Shown: positions 32,763 through 45,960 of the stretch, piece by piece
Position numbering within the stretch: the stretch's first letter is position 1
How the letters are laid out: each line of letters starts with the position of its first letter
Assembly (NCBI RefSeq): GCF_019175385.1
Contig: NC_083341.1
Location: 63,955,800 to 64,019,799, forward strand
Length of the DNA stretch: 64,000 bases
Direction of reading: 5' to 3'
Source: Lycium barbarum
Taxonomy: Eukaryota > Streptophyta > Magnoliopsida > Solanales > Solanaceae
Translations under genes and position numbers: made by a program
Notes under the pieces: model-generated
Seen by the model: the letters and a program-made list of their open reading frames with translations, nothing else
Databases searched by the model: none
What the model was told of the DNA's origin: nothing

Positions 32763-34303
32763 ACACTTCATATACAAGAATACAAAGGAAAGCAAAGATC
32801 AATATCAAGAATTCAAGTGAATCAAGTGCAAGAAGCTCACTAGGGTTCCTCCAAGTCAAGAATTCTCTTAGGAGTGAAGCTAGGGTTTTCTCTAAGTGAA
32901 GTATTGCCAACCAAAACCCGTTCCTACGCATTCAAAGGTGAGTTTCATGATTATTCCATGTTGTTTAAGGTATGGAAAAAGTTGAAACACTTGGATTATG
33001 GAAGGAAATGGAAAATGGATTACAAAAGATGAGATTAGTGGCAATTGTGAATAGTGGATTAATATGAATCATGAATCTTGATATGCTGAGATTGTAAATA
33101 TGTTATGAACGACATTTAGAACATGGAATAAGTATTATATGTGAGAAAATGCAATAATGAACTATGACCATGATTATGGAGAAATTGGAGTAAACTTACG
33201 AAATGCGGATAATGTAGATGAAGGATGATTGTTGTCTATTATATTGTGAATATTGTTATGAATGTTTGGGGGTTGATATAGAATATGGAGAAAGTAGTAG
33301 AAACAAAGGAAATGCTTCCCACTTTTCCCTAGAAATAGTAAGCACGTTTAAGTAATCGATTAGCTAATGTTAATGCGAATTCTCTTAAAGGTGGAAACGT
33401 GAGCATTGAAGGAGAACAAGCAAGCGATAGAGCAGTTAAACGTAGAAGGTATGTGAGGCTAGTCCTTTCTTTCTATGACATGAATCCGACAGTATGATTT
33501 TTCCTTCTTCTCCATCAATCCTTTATATCTCGGAAAACTAATAGCCTAAGTTCATGAGTAGCCATATGAGATGAGAGATATATTATGAGTTCACTAACGA
33601 TGATGATGAGCTTAAGTCTAAAGGTTCTAGAGTTCATGATATGATGTTCCTATAACGTTAATGATGTTATTTATTGTATCCACTCACCTTATATATTATT
33701 TCCTTCAAGGTGAGACAGAATACCATTAAGTTAACGATGTCATTTATTGTATACACACACCTTATATACTATTTCCTTCAAGGTGAGGCAAAATACTTAT
33801 AAATGTCCCATAATGAAATCGGGGGTTCACCACCTTATGTCACCTAGATAAAGTATAGCTATATTTGAGTTATTATACATGCATTATGATGAGTACATGT
33901 TGATGATATTACACCGCGCCTATATGGCACGGACAGACACACCACTATAGTGGGCAGCTTATACCTCAGACGCGGGAGGCCTGGACGCAGGTTAATTATT
34001 ATCACACCGTATCGTTATGGACGTGCAGCCTATACATTTATGCATACATGATATGATGACGAGTACGAAGTAAGCCAGCATGCATTATTCCTTTTATAAT
34101 TGACAGTCAGTTACAGTTTCTCCACATTTGATGCTTCCTTTATCTCATTGACGTATTATTATTATTTATGCCTCTCATACTCAGTACAATGTTCGTACTG
34201 TCGTCCGTTTTCTTTGGACGCTGTATTCATGCCCACAGGTAGACAGGGAGGTGAGCTTGATCCAGACTCGTAGGAGCGGTTAGCTGACTTGAGGGAACTC
34301 CAT
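32763..34303 (+). mobile_element. Gypsy-type LTR segment, forward, first part
   Basis: Starts within an LTR transcribed region (GAATCAAGTGCAAGAAGCTCAC, CTAGGGTTTTCTC, AGGTGAGTTTCATGA). It reaches the CTCATACTCAGTACAATG and CATGCCCACAGGTAGACAGG blocks, then is cut at 34303 by the next LTR. It appears to continue at 46741-47094. A 64-bp imperfect tandem duplication lies near 33655-33790. Confidence 0.6.
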
Positions 34304-36393
34304 TGTTATATCCCGCATTTTGTACATTCGGATAATTCAAGATAATTGCGGGGAGTTAAGAACAAGGCTATGTTTTAATCTTGCTTAGCACACAAGTTGT
34401 TATGAAATTTTTTGAAGTGGAGATATTAAGAGAGGCTAAGGGTAAAAAGGGAAATTTTCAAGATGACTCATAGAAATATGGAGGAAGGATAAGGGAAAAT
34501 TTGGAATTTGGAAAATAAATTTTCATGAATTACAAAAAAAAAAAGAAAAAAAGAAATTGGGCTTAAGTAAAAAAAGCCAAGGTGGGCGGCCAAGGTATGG
34601 GCCAAGGCCCATATGGAGCCTTAAAATAAGTAGTATTGGATCATTTTTATCATCTTCAATTCAAGAACAATCAAGAAACTTGGAGAGAAAAACAAAGACC
34701 ACCCCATTCGGCCAAGGGAGCCAAAAATTGGAGACCAAAAATCTTGATCAAAAAAATTATTTCTTCTAGTATTCCTACTAATTTGAAGGTCCTTTTTAAC
34801 GAGGGATAATTGTTGGAGCAAGAAAACCATTCATTCTTGCAAGTTCATAACCCTAGCCAAGTAAGAAGACAAGTGGAAAAAGGTAAGATTCAACCTTCTT
34901 TTATATGTTATGGACGGTTGTGTATGTTGTAGTATGTAGAAATGAATGAAATTTATGAAAATATGGATGTTAAGTTGTGGCCGTGTATATATAGTATTGT
35001 GGCCGTGTGTGTTGTGTAGGATTAAGGGACCAATTTTACTTAGTATTTTGGTTGTTGTTGTTATGGATTCCATGTTGATAATGAAAGTTTAATGATCCTA
35101 GTGAAGTTGTAATGGTTGGAGACTTGTTTTAGAAGTTAATATGAATTTAATATAGTGTTCTTGTATTTTATGGAAGATAACGTTGTTAGCGTGAATTGTT
35201 GGTGTAATTCATGAAGTTGAAAGAAAGAAATGTGTTGTTATGGTTCTTGTTGAATTTGGAAGGTTTCGGGTAGTATGTTGGTTGGGCTGTTTGAAATGTC
35301 GGGCGGATAGTTGAAGTATTCTTGGATATTGTTTGAATGGTTTCGGATTAGTATTTGAATATGTGAACAATTATGAATTGAATATAAATGAAACGCCATT
35401 AAAGGTTGTAGAAAGAATGTTGCTAACGTTAGAATGCGTTTTGAATTGATTGTTGATATTGTTAGAATGACCATTGGTATTGTTGTTGATAATTTGGCCG
35501 AGTTGAATTCTCGGATTTGTTGTTGATGATTTGGCCGAGTTGAATTCTCGGGGTTGTTGTATTTACAGGGGGAATGCTGCCGAAATTTCGGCAGATTATA
35601 AGTGAATTTATTTGAGAAACTAAGGCAAGTGTATGACGACGAATCTAATGATTGTGTGACCTCTTTTGAATGTAGACTAGCAAGTTGGACAAGTAAGCGT
35701 AGCTAATAGGCCGTGGAGCAGGTATGTAAGGCTTACCGTTTCTTTCTTTTGGCATGATCCTTATGAAACGAACATATGACGTATATGTATGATTCCAAAG
35801 CAACTCCTATTCTTAGAGCCACTAGGATGGCTAATATTCTTGACCTCCATGAGCCATTTCATATGGTTGTGATACGGATCCATGACTTCCAAAGTTCTAT
35901 TGGATATGTTTCCGAGTTTGTCTCTGATTCTTATTTGCCTATCGATATGAATATACGTAGTATGGTTGAGTTTGTTGCGTGATTGGATAACGAGCCAAGT
36001 ATAAGAGTTCATGTACTTAAAATGGTTCTGTAAGTATTAATGTTTCTAACTTTTGCATATAGTCTTGGATCGGGCCGAAGGTTCCTCGGCAGTAATACAA
36101 TATATTTATGGATCGGGATGCACGTTCCGCAGCAATAAACTGTATGATGTTCTATGAGTATGCATGCATGAATCTGTTATATGTATATATGATATATGAT
36201 GTGGGTATATTGATTTGATCCATAACGATATTCGAAAGGTACCTAACATGATAGTGGCTTTAATTTTCCAAAAAATGGCTTCTGAAACGCTTGTAGAAGG
36301 TTCTGTACTTCAAACGCTCATAACTTTCTTATACTAAGTCGGATTGACCCGAAACTTGTTTCTGAGCCTTCAGGTGCCGGTAAGTATACTTGT

Positions 36394-38852
36394 TGTAACA
36401 CCTCGTCACTTTGTCTGTTCATGCACAGTGAATTGACTGACGAAGGGCATGATGCATATGATGTTTCGATAAGTAAGGAATAATATTTAATGATTCTAAA
36501 TGAGGTTTCAAAGATATTGGAGGTAGGAGACAAAAGTTGTTAAGGAAAGCAAGGTATATGTTGTGTATCGGGAAAGGATTTCGAGTATCGAATTAATGAT
36601 GGCTTAATGAAATTTTGGAGAAGAGTTATAATGTCCCTTATATTGGTAATGAAGTGTTAAGTAAGTTTCAAGAAAGACCCATAAGCCAAATATGGGCATA
36701 AGCCATCCAAAAGGGCGAGTTAAGGAAAACGTTTTCGGATGTTCTGATTTGAAGGGGCCAAAACGCTATTATAAAGTTGGAATTTGGGAAAAACACCACA
36801 GGATGAAAGTTGTAGATACTTGAAAGAGCTTTCCAACCATAGGTCGTGGGCCCTCACAGCATATCGGGATCAAAAGTTATGGCCATTTTACCGCAGATAG
36901 TTCATCACGTTCTGGCGCAACATGCGACTCGCATGTTCAACATGCGACTCGCATTTGGTGTCGCATGTTCAACATGCGACTCGCATTTGGTGTCGCATGT
37001 TGTGCCAGTGAGAGTTAGGCTGCTGGCATGATTTGCGACACAACATGCGACTCGCATGTTCGACATGCGACTCGCATATGGTGTCGCATGTTGTGCCAGT
37101 TCCGAACCTTCTGGACAATTATATATAGACCCAACTTCGTTTTTAACCCATTTTCTCACCATTTTTGGTCCGAAAACCCTCTAGAACCCTCTCAACATTT
37201 CATCCACAAGAAAATTCAAGGGAAATCCATGATCAATAACACCAAATCCATGAACCCAAATGTATGAAACCTAGCCAAAGTTCATCTAATTCAAGAAAAC
37301 CCAAGGGAAGTGAAGTAGGGTTTTGGTGCTAAAGGAGTGACTCCACTCAAGACTTGTTCAACCACTATCTAAGGTAAGTTTCATGACTTTCTCATGATGA
37401 TTAAAGTGTTGATGTATTCTTGGGAGAATAATAATTGGGTTTGATGAAGGGAATTATATGAACTATGCTAGGGTTGTTGGATTGTTGACTTGGGATTTGT
37501 TGTATTCATATGAGTGATGAAGAATGATGTTAATTACATCTAATTGAGATTGTAGAATCATCTAGAAGTAATAGAATGGGATTGGGTGAAGAAAACACCA
37601 TTAATGAAGGTTGTGGAGCTTCATGCCCACCAAGTGTTTGATAAAATGCTTAGATGACCAAAGCATGAATATTATTGCTAATATAGAATCCCTTTGACTT
37701 GTATTGATATAGATCACAGTTGAGAGGGTTGACGAACATTGTATTACGCTCAAAGGCTGGAATTGAGGTATGTGAGGCTAACTATCTACGTTAGGGAATG
37801 TTCATGATTCTCCCTACGCCTCATTCTTCATACTTGTTAGAAATTTGACTCAGAATATAGTTAACTCTAGTTTCATGAAATGATATAGAACTGTTATCTT
37901 CTAGGGTTGCAGTTACAGAATTCGTTCATGGTTGTCACTTTGAACATCATGAACCCAGCATGTAATCCTTATAGACGTATGCATTATTATCACATGAGTC
38001 TCAGTCAGTGTATAACCAGTTAACTGCAAGAGTCCCAGAATCAGAAACAGATATCATGCTATCAGCTATAGCCAGTCTCAGTTTTGTAAAATATCAATGT
38101 TGAACACCTGTATCTGTACTTTTGGGCCCTAGGCCACAGTTTATGCATACGTATTGCTTGGGCCAGAGGCCACAGTTTTTGTGCACATTATTTGGGCCCC
38201 AGGCCACAGTTATATTTACAGTTTTACAGGTGATTCTTCATCCAGAACAGGGAGTACTTCAGCTTCTTGCTTTCCTGTTTAGTTCAGTTTCAGTTTTCAG
38301 TTTTCAGTTTCAGTTCCAGTATTTTATTGCTTCAGTTGCTTTACATACCAGTACAATTCAAATGTACTGATGTCCCTTTTTATTTCTTGGGGGCCTGCAT
38401 CTCACGATGCAGGTAACGATACACAGGTTGACGACCCAGCTAATTAGGAGTGCAAGTATCAGCTACTGGTGAGCCCCACCTTCCTTCGGGGCATTGTCAG
38501 CTATCCAGTTATTTCAGTTTATAGACAGCTCTATCATTCAGTACTCTTAGAGGCTTCATAGACACAGCCTAGACAGTCAGATATTTATTATGTTAGCCTT
38601 GTTGGCAGTTGTTCAATCGTTTTGGTTTAGCCATGCCGGCTACTGTCAGATATATCTCAGATTGTCTAAGTATTTCCGCATTATGATATTTCAGTGAGAC
38701 TTTTAGTTAATCAGCATGTGTTAGTTTTATTTTATAAATTAGTTATGTTTTGGTATCACATGTTGATTCAGCCAGCCAGTTGGTTCGCTCGGTCACATAC
38801 AGTCAGGCACCGGGTGCCGTGTTACGTCCAGGCCCAGGTTCGGGGCGTGACA
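36394..38852 (+). repeat. 5' LTR of the 36394 Gypsy element
   Basis: U3 carries an array of ATGCGACTCGCAT-type palindromes (about 36915-37105) just upstream of TTATATATAGACCC (TATA region about 37120). Conserved U5-side blocks follow. Confidence 0.93.
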
Positions 38853-38857
38853 AAGCT

Positions 38858-38870
38858 TGGTATCAGAGCC
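38858..38870 (+). other. Primer-binding site
   Basis: TGGTATCAGAGCC, five bases after the 5' LTR. Complementary to the initiator Met-tRNA 3' end, as is standard for plant Gypsy elements. Confidence 0.9.
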
Positions 38871-41230
38871 CTAGGTTCAAGTGTCTTAGGGAGTCTATGA
38901 AGCCGTGTCCAGTGGGGTCTCTTTTATATGTGTGAGGGCCCCACACATATAAACAGTTGACCACCAAGACATTCAGGATTGGTCTCATTTCTTTCTACTC
39001 TAGATCGTGCCATGAAGCTTAGAGAGATAAGTAACTTCTCTTCCTATCGAATTACGTACGTTTCGAATGCGTAGGAGACGAACAGGTAATTCAAGGTCCA
39101 AGTAAGGATGTTTACCCATAGGGGGTACAATTGTGCAGTACTTACTGGTAACGAATGACACTTCAAGTGCTATTGAAAGTGGAATACAATGTAAGATGCC
39201 CGAGAAGGGGTGTAGTAGAAAGAATGGTATGTTGCATGATAATGATGTTCTTGAGAAAGGAGAATGGGATACCACAGGGAGAGGATATTAGAGAAATTAG
39301 AAAAGGAGCTAAGTCTGCAGGAAACGTAAATCATGAAGGATCTCAAGGAAATGGTGGCAGACAGTTTTCTACCGGAGGTCATCAGGACCCACTCCATCTG
39401 CAGTTAAAGATTGAAAGGGAAAATAAACAGGAAAGTGTAACAGGTACAGTTTGAGTTTGACATATGAGGTAAGTTCATCATTTTTATACTGTTGTTGAAA
39501 TTGGGAGCCCTGTGTGGCTATGATATGATATGATATGACATATATGTATATATGTTGGCCTTGTGAGGCATTGTTGGTATTTCCTGCGTGCAGGTTTTGG
39601 GATAGTAAGAAATACAGAGGAAACTCTGCCAAAATTTTCCTAGAAATAGAATGAGAATGAGATATAAGTTCGTAGTATGTCTTGAAAGGTCTTGTCAACA
39701 GTAATGATAGGATTTGACCAAGTTGCAAGTCTGACTTCGAGAAATAAAGTTAATTGTAAAATTGATAGTAATAGTAATTATGAGGTCAATATCGATATGG
39801 TAAAAAGTAATGCTAGGATAATTTGGAAGGACTTGTGATACTAAGAGATGATATGGAAAAGGCTGGCCAATCTTAATGGAGTATTATATTGAGGTATCGA
39901 CTGAATTGATAAGCAGGGATAAATTACGACGAGTTTATATGTAAAAGAAGTAATAGTATGATTGAGACAAGAATACCAAGGAGGAAGAGTTGTGACGAAT
40001 ATGAATGATTTTAGTTTGTTTAAGTTTTAGTCAGATCAGAGTTAGAGAGTATGACGGCTGTAAGTTAATTCAGAAGTAATTATTATTATGAGATAAGGAG
40101 ATGTGACAGTCCTCTCTTAAGCTATGTGAGTAAGTGTTTATTCCAGATGGGTATAGTCTGATATGACTTTGAAGTGTATAGAAAGCTTGGGTATCTTTCG
40201 TATAAGATAGATAAAGGTTTCTTAAATGTGATCCATAGTTCAGAAAAGATAGTATACAACCATAGAATAGTGTCAGATGATGAGGGAGAGTTAGAAATAA
40301 CTTAGGTTATTCAGAGCAGAATAAGAAAATATGAAGCTAGCAGGTGATTAACAGAAAAATAGTAAGTAAGTTTTGAGTAGATACAACGCATTAGCAATTT
40401 CAGCAGAACTATTAGAAATATGATTTGATTTCCTATTCAGATGAACACCTTGAGTGGGTGACAGTTCAGATACATCCGAATATGTGTGTTAGAAACCAAT
40501 GGCTTAAGTTAAGTTTAGAGTCGAGTGATTAATGGAAGAAGAAATCAGCTAAGTCGTAAGACAGCAAACTACAGAAGAATAACCTTTAAGAGTTGTCAAA
40601 AAGGGTTTGTCCTAAGATTTACAGTGTGAGTAGAGTTAAGTCGTTAAGATGGAGTATGCCAGTTATGAATACAGGAGCAACCCGTTCATGTAAGTAAATT
40701 TAGTTTTTCCCTATGAGAAATTGCTCAGATGTGAGTCAAAAAAACAAAAAAAAAAAAAAAACGTTAGTGTTGTAGAGTACAAAGGAATTACAGAAGATAA
40801 GGAAGGTTAATTGGATCCCATCAAAAGAGAAGAATTGGTAAGTATAAGACGTTAGCCTTGGTCTAAGGGGGAGATGCATAAATCGCTAGTAAGTCCAGTG
40901 AGATAATTGAAGACCCGAAGGGTTAGTATGAGATATGAAGAACCTTAATTCAGTTAGGTTGGCATAATGAGAGAGTCTTCATAGGGAATATGCCTAACCC
41001 GAAATGAGTAGAATGATGTCGGACGAATCGTGTCAAGTTCAATTATTATTGATTAGGCGATCACAGAAAAGCTATGAGATCATGCCTAGTTATAGTGCCA
41101 TTGCACGAGACTCTAATCTTTAAGGTGCTAGTCAAAGACTTAGCGCACAATAGTACTATGAGTATTTTAGGAAGTATCTCCAAAAAAAAAAAAAAAAATC
41201 AAGTATGGGAAGTATGGCCCATAATTTAGG
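38871..41230 (+). other. Non-coding inside of the 36394 element where gag-RT should be
   Basis: About 2.4 kb with no credible protein. The frames at 39000-39728 do not resemble gag, protease or RT. It contains A-runs near 40741 and 41172. Nothing else recognised. Confidence 0.6.
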
Positions 41231-41274
41231 CAAACAAGAGAATTATGGTGAAAGAAGTTCACCGATTATCCAAG

Positions 41275-42769
41275 ATAGGAATTCGACTTTCGAACTCCGA
41301 AGTGGGTGGAGTTGTTGCCCAGAACGTGGCTTATTCCTCCTTAGTCATCGAAGTTAGAGAGAAGCAGTTTGGTGATTCCTACTTGTTGCAGATGAAAGAG
41401 GGGATTCACGAATAGAAAGCCCTAGCTTTTGAACAAGGGAGAGATAATGGTACCTTGAGATACCGAGGCAGATTATGCGTTCCAGATGTAGATGGACTAA
41501 AAGAGCTAATTATATCAGAAGCTCACCATTCTAGGTCTACCTCGTTCAGCTAGGAGGCATGATTTAATTCAGGTGATTGTGGACAGACTTACGAAGTCAG
41601 CGCACTTCTTGCCAGTTAAGACCACAGATTGAATAGAAGATTATGCCAAGCCATGTGTTAACGAAATTGCCGGATTGTATGGGATCCTAGTGTCCATTAT
41701 TTAAGATTATGGTGCTCAGTTCACAACGAACTTAAAAAACAAATCCTTTCAGAAAGGATTGGGTACCAAGGTGAACCTTAGCACAACTTTTCATCCTCAG
41801 ACAAATGGTCAGACAGATACGCTATTCAAATCTCATGTTATAATATTCATGTTAGTTCAATACTTAGATATCAGTCCAGTATTTAGCTAATCCAGTATTC
41901 AGCTAATTCAGTATTCAGTCAGCTCAGTATTCAGCTAATCCAGTATTCAGTCAGCTCAGTATTTAGCTAATCCAGTATTCAATTAGCTCAGTATTCAGTC
42001 AACCCAGTCTTCAGTCAGTACAATAGACATTCAGTTTAGTATCTCAGCAGTTTAGTAATCTTGTATTCATTCAATTCAGTAAGCTTGTGTCCTTGATTTC
42101 AAGGTAATTGGGATGGCACCATTTGAGGCTCTGTATGGGCGGAGGTGCAGATCACCAATCGGTTGGTTCGAATTTGGTGAAGCAGAGTTGTTAGGACCAG
42201 ATTTGGTTTATTAGGCTATGGAGAAAGTCAAGTTAATACAGGAGCGTTTGAAAACGGCTCAGAGTCGCCAGAAGTCTTACGCAGATGTGAGGCGAAGGGA
42301 CTTGGAATTTTCAGTCGATGATTGGGTGTTCCTTAAAGTCTCACCCATGAAGGGCGTCATGAGATTTGGCAAGAAGGGGAAGCTCAGTCCCAGATATATT
42401 GGACCTTACAGAATTCTACGAAAGATTGGTCTAGTAGCTTATGAACTTGAGTTGCCACAAGATTTGGCTGCTGTTCACCCAGTGTTTCATGTATCCATGT
42501 TGAGGAAGTGTGTAGGAGACCAATCGTTGGTTATTCCTGCAAATACTATAACAGTTAAGGATGGCCTCACCTATGAGGAGATCCCCGTAGCCATTCTTGA
42601 TCGTCAAGTTCGCAAGTTGAGAACTAAGGAAGTAGCCTCAGTGAAAGTCCTGTGGAGGAGTCAGAAAGTTGAGGAAGCTACATGGGAAGCCGAGGAGGAT
42701 ATGAAATCCAGGTACCCGCACTTGTTTCAGCCCGCAGAAGAGATTTATGATGAAGCGCCAAGATTTTGA
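41275..42769 (+). pseudogene. Gypsy integrase remnant plus intact C-terminal/chromodomain frame
   Basis: The linker and start of integrase are readable ([23 protein letters not shown]), but the HHCC finger is deleted. The core follows ([46 protein letters not shown]) with stops, and is then replaced by a tandem-repeat block (41865-42090). 42218-42769 is open: [53 protein letters not shown], then a chromodomain-like tail, ILDRQVRKLRTKEVASVKVL and ATWEAEEDMKSRYPHLF. This places it in the chromovirus (Tekay/Del-like) branch. Confidence 0.85.
41865..42090. repeat. CAGTATTCAGCTAATC-type tandem repeat inside the integrase remnant
   Basis: Degenerate units of about 15-30 bp built from CAGTATTCAGTCAGCT and CAGTATTTAGCTAATC, sitting exactly where the integrase catalytic Glu region should be. 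Confidence 0.8.
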
Positions 42770-42933
42770 GGTATGTAAGCTTTCTTTTCATGTTTTGGTC
42801 GTGTGTGGCCAATTTATAATGCTATTGTGATGTAGCCTTGTGAGGCAATGATATTATGGGTTGTTGTGACAGGTGGGTAGTGCCTTATTACAGGGGAAAC
42901 TCTGGCGAAATTTTTGTAGAATCCCGAATGGTT

Positions 42934-42969
42934 ATCATTCGAGGACGAATGATCCCAAGGGGGAGATAT
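42934..42969 (+). promoter_or_regulatory. Hairpin and polypurine tract before the 3' LTR
   Basis: ATCATTCG-AGGA-CGAATGAT (42934-42953) can form an 8-bp stem with a 4-nt loop. The polypurine tract AAGGGGGAGATAT follows (42957-42969) and primes plus-strand synthesis at the LTR. Confidence 0.7.
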
Positions 42970-45408
42970 TGTAACACCTCGTCACTTTGTCTGTTCATGC
43001 ACAGTGAATTGACTGACGAAGGGCATGATGCATATGATGTTTCGATAAGTAAGGAATAATATTTAATGATTCTAAATGAGGTTTCAAAGATATTGGAGGT
43101 AGGAGACAAAAGTTGTTAAGGAAAGCAAGGTATATGTTGTGTATCGGGAAAGGATTTCGAGTATCGAATTAATGATGGCTTAATGAAATTTTGGAGAAGA
43201 GTTATAATGTCCCTTATATTGGTAATGAAGTGTTAAGTAAGTTTCAAGAAAGACCCATAAGCCAAATATGGGCATAAGCCATCCAAAAGGGCGAGTTAAG
43301 GAAAACGTTTTCGGATGTTCTGATTTGAAGGGGCCAAAACGCTATTATAAAGTTGGAATTTGGGAAAAACACCACAGGATGAAAGTTGTAGATACTTGAA
43401 AGAGCTTTCCAACCATAGGTCGTGGGCCCTCACAGCATATCGGGATCAAAAGTTATGGCCATTTTACCGCAGATAGTTCATCACGTTCTGGCGCAACATG
43501 CGACTCGCATTTGGTGTCGCATGTTCAACATGCGACTCGCATTTGGTGTCGCATGTTGTGCCAGTGAGAGTTAGGCTGCTGGCATGATTTGCGACACAAC
43601 ATGCGACTCGCATGTTCGACATGCGACTCGCATATGGTGTCGCATGTTGTGCCAGTTCCGAACCTTCTGGACAATTATATATAGACCCAACTTCGTTTTT
43701 AACCCATTTTCTCACCATTTTTGGTCCGAAAACCCTCTAGAACCCTCTCAACATTTCATCCACAAGAAAATTCAAGGGAAATCCATGATCAATAACACCA
43801 AATCCATGAACCCAAATGTATGAAACCTAGCCAAAGTTCATCTAATTCAAGAAAACCCAAGGGAAGTGAAGTAGGGTTTTGGTGCTAAAGGAGTGACTCC
43901 ACTCAAGACTTGTTCAACCACTATCTAAGGTAAGTTTCATGACTTTCTCATGATGATTAAAGTGTTGATGTATTCTTGGGAGAATAATAATTGGGTTTGA
44001 TGAAGGGAATTATATGAACTATGCTAGGGTTGTTGGATTGTTGACTTGGGATTTGTTGTATTCATATGAGTGATGAAGAATGATGTTAATTACATCTAAT
44101 TGAGATTGTAGAATCATCTAGAAGTAATAGAATGGGATTGGGTGAAGAAAACACCATTAATGAAGGTTGTGGAGCTTCATGCCCACCAAGTGTTTGATAA
44201 AATGCTTAGATGACCAAAGCATGAATATTATTGCTAATATAGAATCCCTTTGACTTGTATTGATATAGATCACAGTTGAGAGGGTTGACGAACATTGTAT
44301 TACGCTCAAAGGCTGGAATTGAGGTATGTGAGGCTAACTATCTACGTTAGGGAATGTTCATGATTCTCCCTACGCCTCATTCTTCATACTTGTTAGAAAT
44401 TTGACTCAGAATATAGTTAACTCTAGTTTCATGAAATGATATAGAACTGTTATCTTCTAGGGTTGCAGTTACAGAATTCGTTCATGGTTGTCACTTTGAA
44501 CATCATGAACCCAGCATGTAATCCTTATAGACGTATGCATTATTATCACATGAGTCTCAGTCAGTGTATAACCAGTTAACTGCAAGAGTCCCAGAATCAG
44601 AAACAGATATCATGCTATCAGCTATAGCCAGTCTCAGTTTTGTAAAATATCAATGTTGAACACCTGTATCTGTACTTTTGGGCCCTAGGCCACAGTTTAT
44701 GCATACGTATTGCTTGGGCCAGAGGCCACAGTTTTTGTGCACATTATTTGGGCCCCAGGCCACAGTTATATTTACAGTTTTACAGGTGATTCTTCATCCA
44801 GAACAGGGAGTACTTCAGCTTCTTGCTTTCCTGTTTAGTTCAGTTTCAGTTTTCAGTTTTCAGTTTCAGTTCCAGTATTTTATTGCTTCAGTTGCTTTAC
44901 ATACCAGTACAATTCAAATGTACTGATGTCCCTTTTTATTTCTTGGGGGCCTGCATCTCACGATGCAGGTAACGATACACAGGTTGACGACCCAGCTAAT
45001 TAGGAGTGCAAGTATCAGCTACTGGTGAGCCCCACCTTCCTTCGGGGCATTGTCAGCTATCCAGTTATTTCAGTTTATAGACAGCTCTATCATTCAGTAC
45101 TCTTAGAGGCTTCATAGACACAGCCTAGACAGTCAGATATTTATTATGTTAGCCTTGTTGGCAGTTGTTCAATCGTTTTGGTTTAGCCATGCCGGCTACT
45201 GTCAGATATATCTCAGATTGTCTAAGTATTTCCGCATTATGATATTTCAGTGAGACTTTTAGTTAATCAGCATGTGTTAGTTTTATTTTATAAATTAGTT
45301 ATGTTTTGGTATCACATGTTGATTCAGCCAGCCAGTTGGTTCGCTCGGTCACATACAGTCAGGCACCGGGTGCCGTGTTACGTCCAGGCCCAGGTTCGGG
45401 GCGTGACA
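42970..45408 (+). repeat. 3' LTR of the 36394 Gypsy element
   Basis: Matches the 5' LTR by eye except that it has one 20-bp unit fewer in the U3 array (about 43490-43655). Confidence 0.93.
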
Positions 45409-45479
45409 CTTGTCTATCGAGTCTTGATTTGTGTGCATATGGTTTCGCACTACTCTGTTCGTGCAAGCCTCAGTATGTC

Positions 45480-45960
45480 CTTCACTGAGCCCGGGCCAGG
45501 ATACGTTCTCGTGCGCACTCCACTGCATTGTTCACCGCGTCCCTCTTACTTGCGGGCCGGGCCACGTTATATGTATATGTATATGATGATATGATGACAC
45601 GGGGATGGCGGCCAGGATGGCATATGATGACTCCATTCACCGCGTCCCGCAATAGAAGGCCGGGGCACGTTATATGCATATCTGATACATGACATTGGCA
45701 TACATGATTTCATTCACCGCGTCCCTCAATGGAGGGCCGGGGTACGTTATATGCAAATATGATACATGATGATGACATACATGGTTTCATTCACCGCGTC
45801 CCTCACTGGAGGGCCGGGGCACGTTATATGCATACATGATATATGATTCACCGCGTCCCTCACTAGAGGGCCAGGGCACGTTATATGCATACATGATATA
45901 TGACTTACCGCGTCCCTCACTGGAGGACCGGGGCACGTTATATGCATATGTGATATATGA
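45480..45960. repeat. CACCGCGTCCCTC repeat array within the solo LTR
   Basis: About six or seven units carrying TTCACCGCGTCCCTCACTGG and GGGCCGGGGCACGTTATATG plus CATACATGATATATGA. Spacing is irregular, about 55-105 bp. GC-rich and AT-rich halves alternate. Confidence 0.85.

Larger units (their letters stand above)
36394..45408 (+). mobile_element. Complete Ty3/Gypsy LTR retrotransposon, 9.0 kb, target duplication CTTGT
   Basis: LTRs are at 36394-38852 (2459 bp) and 42970-45408 (2439 bp). Both start TGTAACACCTCG and end GGGGCGTGACA. The duplication CTTGT is at 36389-36393 and 45409-45413. The LTRs appear the same except for one 20-bp repeat unit, so the insertion is very recent. The 4.1-kb inside has a primer-binding site and polypurine tract, but only damaged integrase plus chromodomain coding. 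No gag, protease or RT was seen, so it must have moved with proteins supplied by another element. Confidence 0.93.

Noticed and set aside
36846..38935. Frames of 60-85 residues shared with 43464-45488
   Set aside because: Same reason: LTR copies of the 36394 element, with no protein-like features.
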